Shown here one piece after another: positions 15,205 through 24,155 of a stretch of DNA of 64,000 nucleotides. Source of the DNA: an uncultured Bacilli bacterium (GTDB taxonomy: Bacteria; Bacillota_I; Bacilli_A; RF39; UBA660); NCBI GenBank assembly GCA_910584255.1, contig CAJTXV010000004.1:1-64000 (forward strand), written 5' to 3'. Numbering within the stretch: the first letter of the stretch is position 1; each line of letters opens with the position of its first letter. Below the pieces are notes generated by a model. It did no database searches. It was not told the DNA's origin and was given only the letters and a program-made list of their open reading frames with translations. Made by a program: the position numbers and the translations under genes.

Positions 15205-18200
15205 TTATTTTTCCTCTTGAATATTTTCAAAAAGGGATTTTTCACTTAAAGACTCATAGTATTTATAACGCTCTTCAGCATTGATTTTATTTTGTTCTAG
15301 TAGCTCCCGATATTTTTCTGGATTGATTTTCTTTAATATTCGATATCGATCTTCTCCTGCTACAAACTCAAAGTATCTACTAAAGTCAGGTTTCGAATCC
15401 AATTTAAAAATTCTAGTTTCTGGATGGTAGTGGAATAATGGATAATATCCTGTTTCCACTGCTTTTTTCTCTTCTTCCATCGTTGACTCCATACCCGTTA
15501 AGATTCCCTGCGCAATACAAGGAGCATAGGCAAAGACAATCGAAGGTCCAGAATACTCTTCAGCCTCTGTTAGCACATTAATAGCTTGCTGCATATTGGC
15601 ACCCATTGCGATACTTCCTACATATACTTCTGGGTAAGTTAAAGCAATTTTGGCTAAATCCTTTTTAGCGACTTGTTTTCCCTTGGATGTAAATTTCGCA
15701 ACACTTCCAATTTTTGATGATTTGGATGACTGACCACCTGTATTTGAATAAACTTCTGTATCGAGTACTAAGATATTTATATTTTCCCCAGATGCTAGTA
15801 CATGGTCAATTCCACTAAATCCAATATCATATGCCCAGCCATCTCCTCCAACGCACCAAATAGATTTTGTTAAAATAAAATCCTTTAACTCTTTTAATTC
15901 TTGGATTGGAGAATGATCAATGATTTCATATAGTGCTTTTGCGTTTTCTTCACTGCAATCATCTAAATAGGCAGTATAAATCTCAACTTCTTCATCTGAT
16001 AACTGAGAAATATTTTCTTCAATTAAAGAACATATTTGTGCTTTTACTGTTTTATTGGCAATGGCCATTCCATAACCAAATTCTGCATTGTCTTCAAATA
16101 AAGAATTCGCCCATGGAACTGAATAGGCAGTTGTTGGTAAGGAAGCACTATAAATAGAAGAACAACCCGTTGCATTTGCAATCATCAACTGGTCTCCAAA
16201 CAATTGAGTTAATAAACGCAAGTAAGGGGTTTCTCCACAACCAGCACAAGCACCAGAAAATTCAAATTTTGGTTTTCTAAACTGGCTTCCTTTGACTGTT
16301 TTTAAAGGTAATATTCTCTTTTCCGTGACATGTTCAAATAGATACTGATAAGCTTCTCCCTTCGTTTTCTTCAGCATTTCTATATTATCCATGGTTAATG
16401 CCTTTTTGCTCTTTTTACCAGGACAAATATTTACACATAATTTACAACCAGTACAATCTGGAAGAGAAATACCAATTGTAAATTTATAATCATATCCTTT
16501 GATATTGGCATCTAACAACTGTTCTTTCAAAGACTCTGGTGCATTTCGTACCTCTTCTTCATCTAATAGGAAAGGTCGAATCACTGCATGAGGGCAAACA
16601 AAGGAACACATATTACACTGAATACAATTCTCAGGATGATAGCTTGGTCCATGATCTGAGATGCTTCTCTTTTCTAATCTAGAAAGTCCAGGTTGGTAGG
16701 TGCCATCTGCATAAGGTAAAAAGTTACTTACCTTTAATGTGTCCCCTCTTCCTGATGAAATAACATCAAAAATAGAATGATCAGTTTCTTCTTTTTCCTC
16801 TTCATATGTTAATTCATCGATTGGTACCTTGATTAAATGATCTATTGTATTTCTAATGGCTTCTAAATTTTTAGATACAATATCTCCACCCTTATTTCCA
16901 AATTTCCTTTCCATTGATTTTTCAATATTGGAAATTGCATAATCAAAGTTAATAATATGTCCTACTTTAAATAGAACTGTTTCCATAATTGCACTAATTT
17001 TATTTTTTAGTCCTACTTCTTCTGCAATTTTTAAAGCATCAATGATATAAAAATCAATTTTTCTTTCCTTTAAAATTTTCTTATCATAATTACTCAGAAT
17101 TGAAAATACATCCTTTTCTGACTTAGAAGTTACTAAAATAAAGGTTCCTTTTTCTTTAATTCCATCTAACATGTTAAATTTTGATAAGTATGACTCTTTC
17201 GTACACATAACAAGACTAGGGTTTTCTACATAATAGGTACTTCTGATTGGTTCTTTAGAAAATCGTAAGTGAGACTTCGTAACACCTCCACTTTTTTTAG
17301 AGTCGTACTGAAAATATCCTTGCACAAAGGCATTACTTGAATTTCCTGTAATTTTCATTAGATCTTTACAAGCACTTACCATACCATCAGAACCATATCC
17401 ATAAATTAGAAATTCAGCACTTGCCGCTTTCACAGTAATTTTTCTTGGAGAAATACTACGATTCGTTACATCATCTGTGATTCCCACTGTAAAGTTATGA
17501 AACATATTTTTGTTATTTAGAAAATCATAAATACCAGCGATATCAGAAGGAGAAGTGTTCTTACTAGATAGTCCATAACGTCCACCAATTATTTTTATGT
17601 TTTTTCCTGATTGGCTAATCACACCTACCACGTCTAAATACAATGGTTCTCCTGCACTTCCTGATTCCTTCGTTCTATCTAATACGGCAATTTTTTCTAC
17701 TGTTTCGGGAAGTTCTCTCAAAAAATATTTCGCAGAAAATGGTCGATATAAGTGTACTTCCATTAAACCAACCTTTTCTTTTCTTTTAACGAGAGTATCA
17801 ATTGTTTCTTTAATTGTTTCACAAACAGAACCCATCGCTACAATTACATGTTTAGCATTCTCATCTCCATAATAATTAAATGGTTTATATTCTTCATGAG
17901 TTATTTTATTAATTTCTTCCATGTAACTTGCGACAATATCTGGCAATTCATCATAATATTTATTTCTAACCTCTACAGATTGAAAATAGATGTCATCATT
18001 CTGTGTCGTTCCTCTTGTCACTGGATGTATTGGATTTAGACCTTTTTTTCTAAATTGTTCTAATGCATTTAAATCCATTAATTCTTTTAACTTATCGGTA
18101 TCAATTACACGAATTTTTTGTAATTCATGACTCGTACGAAATCCATCAAAGAAATGAAGAAATGGAATACTACCTTTGATTGCTGCAAGATGAGTAATTG

Positions 18201-18654
18201 CAGTTAAATCCATCACTTGCTGAACCGAGCTTGAACAGAGCATAGCAAAACCCGTCATTCTAGCCGCATAAATATCCTGATGATCCCCTAAAATAGATAA
18301 TGCATGACTAGCTAGGCTCCTAGCTGCTACGTGGATGACTCCAGGAAGCAATTCTCCAGCAATTTTATACATATTTGGGATCATTAACAATAACCCTTGG
18401 CTTGCAGTATATGTTGTTGTTAGGCAACCTGCTTGTAGGGAACCATGCACCATGCCAGCAGCACCAGCTTCAGATTGCATTTCTACTACTTTTACAGGGG
18501 TACCAAAATAATTTTTTCTTCCACTTCCACTCCAAGTATCTGTTAATTCTGCCATAGGAGATGCTGGAGTAATTGGATAAATCCCTGCCACCTCGGTAAA
18601 TTGATAAGATACAGTAGCACAAGCTTCATTCCCATCCATGATTTGGTATGTCAT
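15205..18654 (-). CDS. nifJ: Pyruvate:ferredoxin (flavodoxin) oxidoreductase
   Basis: 1149 residues, the single-chain form. Domain order: pyruvate-binding domains I and II at the N-terminus (GIYPITPASPM), the CoA-binding region, a two-cluster ferredoxin domain at about residues 670-760 (CIQCNMCSFVCPH and CTGCKLCVNICPG), then the TPP domain with CAGCGETPY and GDGWAYDIGFSG plus NTGGQSSKS near 930-980. It oxidises pyruvate to acetyl-CoA and CO2 with reduction of ferredoxin, and marks an anaerobic fermenter. AAAGGAAAG precedes the ATG, and a TATAAT box lies 30 bases further upstream. It appears monocistronic with its own terminator. Confidence 0.97.
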   Translation of the reverse strand: MTYQIMDGNEACATVSYQFTEVAGIYPITPASPMAELTDTWSGSGRKNYFGTPVKVVEMQSEAGAAGMVHGSLQAGCLTTTYTASQGLLLMIPNMYKIAGELLPGVIHVAARSLASHALSILGDHQDIYAARMTGFAMLCSSSVQQVMDLTAITHLAAIKGSIPFLHFFDGFRTSHELQKIRVIDTDKLKELMDLNALEQFRKKGLNPIHPVTRGTTQNDDIYFQSVEVRNKYYDELPDIVASYMEEINKITHEEYKPFNYYGDENAKHVIVAMGSVCETIKETIDTLVKRKEKVGLMEVHLYRPFSAKYFLRELPETVEKIAVLDRTKESGSAGEPLYLDVVGVISQSGKNIKIIGGRYGLSSKNTSPSDIAGIYDFLNNKNMFHNFTVGITDDVTNRSISPRKITVKAASAEFLIYGYGSDGMVSACKDLMKITGNSSNAFVQGYFQYDSKKSGGVTKSHLRFSKEPIRSTYYVENPSLVMCTKESYLSKFNMLDGIKEKGTFILVTSKSEKDVFSILSNYDKKILKERKIDFYIIDALKIAEEVGLKNKISAIMETVLFKVGHIINFDYAISNIEKSMERKFGNKGGDIVSKNLEAIRNTIDHLIKVPIDELTYEEEKEETDHSIFDVISSGRGDTLKVSNFLPYADGTYQPGLSRLEKRSISDHGPSYHPENCIQCNMCSFVCPHAVIRPFLLDEEEVRNAPESLKEQLLDANIKGYDYKFTIGISLPDCTGCKLCVNICPGKKSKKALTMDNIEMLKKTKGEAYQYLFEHVTEKRILPLKTVKGSQFRKPKFEFSGACAGCGETPYLRLLTQLFGDQLMIANATGCSSIYSASLPTTAYSVPWANSLFEDNAEFGYGMAIANKTVKAQICSLIEENISQLSDEEVEIYTAYLDDCSEENAKALYEIIDHSPIQELKELKDFILTKSIWCVGGDGWAYDIGFSGIDHVLASGENINILVLDTEVYSNTGGQSSKSSKIGSVAKFTSKGKQVAKKDLAKIALTYPEVYVGSIAMGANMQQAINVLTEAEEYSGPSIVFAYAPCIAQGILTGMESTMEEEKKAVETGYYPLFHYHPETRIFKLDSKPDFSRYFEFVAGEDRYRILKKINPEKYRELLEQNKINAEERYKYYESLSEKSLFENIQEEK

Positions 18655-18696
18655 TTTATCACTTTCCTTTACTATTATTATAATATTTAATTTTTA

Positions 18697-18725
18697 GAAA
18701 AAAAAGAAAAAGGAACTCCTTTTTC
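18697..18725 (-). terminator. Terminator of the phosphodiester glycosidase operon
   Basis: Minus-strand hairpin GAAAAAGGA with CCTTTTTC (18706-18725) followed by eight T, just after the stop at 18739. Confidence 0.75.
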
Positions 18726-18738
18726 TACTTTATTTGTA

Positions 18739-19806
18739 TTATTCTGTCACAATCCAAGCAGTTGGGAGATTTCTTAATCCATTATCTCCACCAGCGGTTG
18801 GATGATTGACAACCTCATTATCAATAATTAGACCACTGGAAGACCCACCGTCCATATTAGCAGCATTGACTGCACCATAACGTTGCATAATTTTGGTTAA
18901 CTCAACCATTCCGCATCCTACACTACCACCATGGCCTCTGCCATCAATTACTAAGAATAAAACAATACCATCCGCTCTTTGACCAATGGCTGTACGAGGT
19001 GCTATTCCCCAGCCTCCATCACCATCTACAAAGGAGGCTTTTCCATTAACAATTAAGAATGGTCCAAATTCAATTGCATCACGTAAATGATACTTGTTTA
19101 ATGCAGAATATTTATCAGTACGTACTAACACTAATTTATCATCTTCATTGAAACCAACAAATCCTCCACCGACTCTAGCATCTTCATAATCCCAAATAAT
19201 CTTTCCATCTTTAATTACGGTTCCATGCGGGATGGCACCATTGCTATTCCAATCTGGGTCAAAGAAACCACTTGCATTAATTGCAACACGCGCATTATTA
19301 TTTTTTGCGATTACTCGAACGGATTGTCCTGTGGTTCCTAATCTTGATGTTACTCCAAGTTTTACTTTGTCTGGCTGATAGATGGCAACTAGATAGCCTT
19401 TATAACTAAGTTCACTAATTCGAATGACCTTAAATAAATCATTCCCTTCGTCTCTTTCTAACACGTCTTTTTCATACTTAGAACTATATTTGGTTCCTGT
19501 ATTAGAATTATCAATTTTAATTAAATCTGGATTGGTGTCCTCATCTACCTCAATTACACGATTATTGGCTAATACTTCGTTAATTGTATCATTATCAAAG
19601 AAAATTGTTGCTAAATATTGGTGTGTCATTGTCGTCATCGCCGTTGTAATCAGTCTTTCACGTACCCAATTCCAGGGACCATATAAAATAAAGGCGGATG
19701 CTGACAATCCCATAATTCCTAAAGAAAAAAGGAGCAAAAAAATTCTTTTTACTTGAATACTTATTTTCTTCTTTTTTTTCTTAGTTCTTCGTTTTCCTTG
19801 TTCCAT
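18739..19806 (-). CDS. Phosphodiester glycosidase family protein (NAGPA domain)
   Basis: 355 residues. A Lys-rich N-terminus and one TM segment (about 22-42) anchor the protein outside the cell. The C-terminal domain (about 165-355) matches the NAGPA/phosphodiester glycosidase fold, with NASGFFDPDW, APRTAIGQ, DGRGHGGSVG and NMDGGSSSG motifs. The family cleaves N-acetylglucosamine-1-phosphodiester alpha-bonds and is often encoded near cell-wall glycopolymer genes in Firmicutes. AGAGGTA precedes the ATG. The gene directly upstream encodes another membrane-anchored protein 12 bases away, so the two form an operon. Confidence 0.88.
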   Translation of the reverse strand: MEQGKRRTKKKKKKISIQVKRIFLLLFSLGIMGLSASAFILYGPWNWVRERLITTAMTTMTHQYLATIFFDNDTINEVLANNRVIEVDEDTNPDLIKIDNSNTGTKYSSKYEKDVLERDEGNDLFKVIRISELSYKGYLVAIYQPDKVKLGVTSRLGTTGQSVRVIAKNNNARVAINASGFFDPDWNSNGAIPHGTVIKDGKIIWDYEDARVGGGFVGFNEDDKLVLVRTDKYSALNKYHLRDAIEFGPFLIVNGKASFVDGDGGWGIAPRTAIGQRADGIVLFLVIDGRGHGGSVGCGMVELTKIMQRYGAVNAANMDGGSSSGLIIDNEVVNHPTAGGDNGLRNLPTAWIVTE

Positions 19807-19818
19807 ATTTTACCTCTT

Positions 19819-20385
19819 TTAATCTTTTCCTATAAATTTTCCATCATCATTAATATCAATATAATGATATTTGTCTTTTAACTCATATTTTGGATACTTT
19901 TCCTCATCTCCTTGATAGTCTGTATGGTATGTTTCCATAAATTCATTAAAAGACTCAACATCCTTTACAAAATAATTCATTACCGTCTCATAATTAATCA
20001 TATATGCTTGACAATTTGCCATCACTGTTTGGTCTGGATATTTTTTGTTAACACATAGTTTATCTAACGATGATGCTTCTTTTATCACTTTATCTACTAC
20101 TTCTTGATAGTCTTTAAAGATTTCCATCCATTCCTCGTATTCTTCTTCCACAGATTCTACATATAAATCCTCTAAGATGACTGTTTGATACTCTTTTCTG
20201 ACCTCTGTAAAGTGATCTGCTGCTTCTTTAAATCCATGATATTTGGCTTTGATTTCCTCTTGTATTTTCTGTGTATCTTTTTTTTCTTGATTCAATATGG
20301 AAATAACTGAAAAAGTTATCCCAAGGAATACTAATAGAATTCCAAGTACTACACAAATAATAATTTTTTTCTTTCTACCTTCCAT
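19819..20385 (-). CDS. Membrane-anchored extracytoplasmic hypothetical protein
   Basis: 188 residues with an N-terminal TM segment (about 7-27) and a helical, acidic exterior containing two cysteines that could form a disulfide (KLCVNKK, ANCQAY). No lipobox. AGGAGAA lies 7 bases before the ATG. It is co-directional with and 12 bases upstream of the phosphodiester glycosidase, so a joint role at the cell surface is likely. Family not recognised. Confidence 0.65.
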   Translation of the reverse strand: MEGRKKKIIICVVLGILLVFLGITFSVISILNQEKKDTQKIQEEIKAKYHGFKEAADHFTEVRKEYQTVILEDLYVESVEEEYEEWMEIFKDYQEVVDKVIKEASSLDKLCVNKKYPDQTVMANCQAYMINYETVMNYFVKDVESFNEFMETYHTDYQGDEEKYPKYELKDKYHYIDINDDGKFIGKD

Positions 20386-20487
20386 ATCTATTCTCCTAAC
20401 TATTCGATTATAACAAAAAAAAAGTAAGAAGTAAAGACTTTCACATTTAGTATTCTGTCTTATTTTTCTCTACTTCTTAATACTATT

Positions 20488-21039
20488 TTATTGATAACGT
20501 TTCATTAAAATGTCAAATAATTTTTTATGTTCTTCTGTATAAGGTACATAGTCTGGATCATTATTTTCTAATATAGATTTTAAATACTCATAATAGACAT
20601 ATTTTATATCTGTTAATTCTTCAACTTGAAGCTTTGTATGTTCTACATCTAGATTTAAATGAAGTAAATAAACGTCATCTATCACTCTTAGATAAGAATC
20701 TTTATAAGGCTGTTCTCTTTTTACTGTAAACAGGTACTTTAAATCTTCTTTCTTTACATTGACATCCAACTCTTCTTTTAATTCACGAATTCCTGATTCG
20801 ATACTATCCTCATTTGATAGAACGTGTCCTGCAGAAGATATTGCCCATAGATTAGGAAATGTCTTTTTTAAAGGGTTCCTTCTTTGCATTAATAATTCTT
20901 TTTGATCATTTATAATCCAAATGTGGACAGAACGGTGCCAATATCCTTTTCGATAGATTTCTGATTTCGTCGCACATTCACCAGTTTTAGTTCCATCTTC
21001 ATTTAAAATATCAATTAATTCATTCATTACATCACTCAT
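20488..21039 (-). CDS. NUDIX hydrolase (Idi-like group)
   Basis: 183 residues from the ATG at 21039 (MSDVMNEL), chosen because GGGTGA sits just upstream; a frame from 21057 has no site. The Nudix box is at about residues 71-93: GHVLSN, then E, then RELKEE, matching the G-x5-E-x7-RE-U-x-EE pattern. The N-terminus (LIDILNEDGTKTG and YWHRSVHIWIIN) resembles the isopentenyl-diphosphate-isomerase-like Nudix group found widely in Firmicutes. The substrate is unknown; it probably hydrolyses a nucleoside diphosphate derivative. Confidence 0.85.
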   Translation of the reverse strand: MSDVMNELIDILNEDGTKTGECATKSEIYRKGYWHRSVHIWIINDQKELLMQRRNPLKKTFPNLWAISSAGHVLSNEDSIESGIRELKEELDVNVKKEDLKYLFTVKREQPYKDSYLRVIDDVYLLHLNLDVEHTKLQVEELTDIKYVYYEYLKSILENNDPDYVPYTEEHKKLFDILMKRYQ

Positions 21040-21141
21040 GTTTTCACCCATAATCATAATATCATAGTTTTTTTAGTTCTTCAGTAAAATTGTGTTAAAT
21101 TGACGTTTTTTGTCATGAAATATGTTCTATATTTACAAAAA

Positions 21142-21765
21142 TTAAAATTTTATCAACAACTGGCATTCTATGTCTGAAGGTATCTGTTTTTTAAAGTCTT
21201 CCCCTAAACTAGAATCACCAACAATGGTTCCATAGTGAATGGGAATAACAACATTAGGATGAATTACTTTCGTAAGTTCTATTGCTTCTTCCACATTCAT
21301 CGTAAATTTTCCGCCAATTGGAATGAATAAATAATCACAAGAAATGTCTTTCATGAAGTCAAGAGCATCTGTATCCCCCATGATATAGTATTTCTGATTT
21401 TCCAGTGTTAAAATATATCCTACCCATTGGTATTCTTCTAAATGATATTCTTTATTTAGACTATAAGCTGGTACAGTTTGAATCTCAATTCCAAGTACAC
21501 TGAATGTTTCATTCGGTTTTGTTAAAATTAAATTTTCCTTTGAAAAATAGGGAGATAATGCTCCATAGCTATCTCCCACAGTCACAATAACTGTATTATC
21601 CTTTCTACACTTTAAGATATCTTCCATGCTTAGATGATCCCAATGGGAATGTGTAATTAGGATTATGTCGGCATCATGAGATTCCTCTTTTAAATGAAGT
21701 GGATCTATATAGATAATTTTTCCTAGTTCTAATTTAATACTTGCCTGCTCATTAATTGTAATCAT
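21142..21765 (-). CDS. MBL-fold metal-dependent hydrolase (UlaG-like)
   Basis: 207 residues. The metal site HSHWDH is at residues 39-44, followed by MGDTDAL and PIHYGT, the later metal-binding segments of the lactamase-B fold. Similar small proteins are annotated as UlaG-like or YtkL-type hydrolases; the substrate is unclear. The start is preceded by GGGAGGG. It lies 12 bases downstream of the glycosyltransferase gene and is probably co-transcribed with it. Confidence 0.85.
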   Translation of the reverse strand: MITINEQASIKLELGKIIYIDPLHLKEESHDADIILITHSHWDHLSMEDILKCRKDNTVIVTVGDSYGALSPYFSKENLILTKPNETFSVLGIEIQTVPAYSLNKEYHLEEYQWVGYILTLENQKYYIMGDTDALDFMKDISCDYLFIPIGGKFTMNVEEAIELTKVIHPNVVIPIHYGTIVGDSSLGEDFKKQIPSDIECQLLIKF

Positions 21766-21777
21766 ACTTTTCCCTCC

Positions 21778-22647
21778 CTATTTTTTAAGTTTTAAATCTA
21801 ATAAAAAGTAATAGATAGATAATACCATTTTCCCAAATATTTTCGTTCCTTTTAACAACAATTTTTCTATCACAGAAGCCTGCTGATAGTTTGTCTGGAA
21901 ATAGTATTGGCTTTCTTTTTGAATCTGGTATTTTTTTATTTTATTTAAATTCTTATCAATTGTTACCGAATGATTATGAATGATTAGAATATGGTTAGAA
22001 ACAATACAAGAGAGTCCTATTTTCTGAAGTCTTTTAGAGAGTATATTTTCTTCATAATATAAAAATGTATTTTCATCTAAGAAATTGATTTTTTCTAAAG
22101 TTTCTGAAGAAATACAAAAGAAACAACCAGAAATTACATCTACTTTTGAAGTTTCCTTTTCATAATATTTGTCTGGATACTTGATAATTTTTTTCCTAAT
22201 GAATCTATGAATATAAGGTAAATTCATACATGCATCTAATAAAGGGGAAGGATTTTTCCAACCACGATTTAGGGTTTCGTGTTCTAATATCGTTGGTCCC
22301 ACTGCTCCTACTTTCTTATTTTTTAAAAGAGCAAGGAGGTCTATCATATCCTCTTCTTTTGAAATGATAATATCTGGATTTGAAATGATTAGATTACAAG
22401 AACCCAATTCTTTTATTAAGTACTTACTTCCATAGTTAATTGCATAGGCATATCCTTTATTTTCTTTTACTTTTAAAATTTTTAAATTCGGTACTTTTAA
22501 TTTCTTTAATTGATGAAAAGAATCATCTGTAGAATGATTGTCTACTACTACTATTTTATCCAAAATATGATATGACTTAATATTATTAATTAATTCCTCT
22601 GTTGAATTATAATCATTGTAATTGACAATTACCATTCCGTTTTTCAT
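21778..22647 (-). CDS. Family 2 glycosyltransferase
   Basis: 289 residues with a GT-A fold: VNYNDYNSTEELI at the N-terminus, VVDNHSTDDS (nucleotide binding) and NPDIIIS as the Asp-containing metal motif. The pattern resembles rhamnosyltransferase-like GT2 enzymes of cell-wall polysaccharide clusters. No TM segment except a hydrophobic C-terminus (about 265-285). It lies downstream of an O-antigen-ligase-like gene but is separated from it by a 327-base gap with a terminator, so it has its own promoter. It probably adds a sugar to a surface glycan. Confidence 0.85.
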   Translation of the reverse strand: MKNGMVIVNYNDYNSTEELINNIKSYHILDKIVVVDNHSTDDSFHQLKKLKVPNLKILKVKENKGYAYAINYGSKYLIKELGSCNLIISNPDIIISKEEDMIDLLALLKNKKVGAVGPTILEHETLNRGWKNPSPLLDACMNLPYIHRFIRKKIIKYPDKYYEKETSKVDVISGCFFCISSETLEKINFLDENTFLYYEENILSKRLQKIGLSCIVSNHILIIHNHSVTIDKNLNKIKKYQIQKESQYYFQTNYQQASVIEKLLLKGTKIFGKMVLSIYYFLLDLKLKK

Positions 22648-22850
22648 AAATATCCCTCTGATTCATTTTGTTTTTATTTTAAATTATTTGATTCTCCTCA
22701 ATTATTCTTCGAAGTGCTTAAAACTTCTTCATTAAACACTAATAGAAATCTCTCTAGTTCTGTTATTTGATTATTATTATACAATTTTTTTCTTATTTTT
22801 GGAAGATATATGTACAAAAAAGGAAATTTTTAGAACATTTAGAACATAAA

Positions 22851-22897
22851 GTAAAAAACTAAATTCTAGTCTATAAAATTAAACTGAATTTAGTTTT
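22851..22897 (-). terminator. Terminator of the glycan membrane-protein operon
   Basis: Minus-strand stem AAAACTAAATTC with GAATTTAGTTTT, followed by T. It lies about 80 bases after the stop at 22974. The rest of the 22648-22973 gap shows only AT-rich sequence with no other feature I can support. Confidence 0.6.
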
Positions 22898-22973
22898 AAA
22901 ATTTTTAATTACCCAAATTTTCTAAAATCTTTTAATTTGAAATTCTTTTTATTTACTTTTAAAAGTTACTTTT

Positions 22974-24155
22974 TCAATTTACGGTTTTCTGATTGTTCTT
23001 ATAAAAAGTAGAGAAGCATCCAAAGTAGATACATACTGCTGTATAGAATAAGACATGCCCACTCGTACAAGAAATAAGCAATAATAATAGGATTGATATC
23101 AAACTTTCTGTTTGAAGTTTTCTCCATGGAACTAATAATACAAATACTCCTATGTATACAAGTATACTGACAATTCCATAACGAAATAAAATATCAAAAC
23201 AATCAATTTCTACCATTTTTACATCATCTTCCATCACACCAATTCCAAAGAATTTCCTTGATATAGATTGATTCTTATAATAATCAAAATTATCCTTTAC
23301 AAAGGTTAAGCGATCATTAAATACCACCCGATTGATAAAATTATAAGAGAAAATATTATTAGCCTTAAAAAACGTTTGTTGTACTTTCATATTCTGATAG
23401 GTTCTAGTTTTTGTAAAGAGAAAAGCGCCTCCGAGGAGTCCACATAGAATCACTGAAGCCAAAATGCATTTTACTTTCAGACTTTGATTGAAAAATATTT
23501 TTTTTCTTTCTAGAAAAGCAAAATATATTAGTGTAAATAAGATACCTCCTAGTAATACTTTGGTTCCAATTAATAGGCTCGTCCAAATACTTAAAATGAA
23601 TAGAAAAATTAATTTAAGATATTGTTTTTCTTTTTTTAAATTGCATCCAACAAAAAATAATAAAGATACTACAATCGCACTAAATTCATTAATGGATGAG
23701 AATAGTCCTTTAAACCCACTCTTCCCGTCGGTTTCTAAATAAGCATCTGCACCGATTCCCAATAAGTAGGAGGCAATAAAAATAATTAAATATGTAAATA
23801 AAATGATTTCTAAGACTTTCTTTTTGTCTCCTTCCCAAGAGTAATTTTTGAAGTATAGAAGAATCACTGGAAGATAAATTAACTTTAAAGTCGAGGAAAT
23901 ACTGATAGAAATACCTTGTCTTAATGAAAAATACGAGTATCCAAAAAGAACAGTACAGATTATTATAATTCCAAGTACTTCTTTCCATCCATCTTTTTTC
24001 TTTAGAAGAAAAAGAATTAAAGTACCAAGAAAAATGGTACGAACAATCATACTTATTGATAAAGTTCCACCCAGTCCTAAAAATGCTGTAACATCTAAAA
24101 GAGGTTCTAAAAGAAAGAAGACAGAAACAAAATCAATTTTTCTATTTTTCATCAT
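22974..24155 (-). CDS. O-antigen ligase/polymerase-like membrane protein
   Basis: 393 residues with about ten TM segments and one larger loop at about residues 240-310 (QTFFKANNIFSYNF, GIGVMEDD), as in Wzy/WaaL family proteins. These transfer or polymerise lipid-linked glycans on the outer face of the membrane. Its start overlaps the end of the upstream GT-C-like gene by 14 bases, so the two are translationally coupled. Together with the GT2 gene they form a surface-polysaccharide cluster. Specific activity cannot be predicted. Confidence 0.75.
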   Translation of the reverse strand: MMKNRKIDFVSVFFLLEPLLDVTAFLGLGGTLSISMIVRTIFLGTLILFLLKKKDGWKEVLGIIIICTVLFGYSYFSLRQGISISISSTLKLIYLPVILLYFKNYSWEGDKKKVLEIILFTYLIIFIASYLLGIGADAYLETDGKSGFKGLFSSINEFSAIVVSLLFFVGCNLKKEKQYLKLIFLFILSIWTSLLIGTKVLLGGILFTLIYFAFLERKKIFFNQSLKVKCILASVILCGLLGGAFLFTKTRTYQNMKVQQTFFKANNIFSYNFINRVVFNDRLTFVKDNFDYYKNQSISRKFFGIGVMEDDVKMVEIDCFDILFRYGIVSILVYIGVFVLLVPWRKLQTESLISILLLLLISCTSGHVLFYTAVCIYFGCFSTFYKNNQKTVN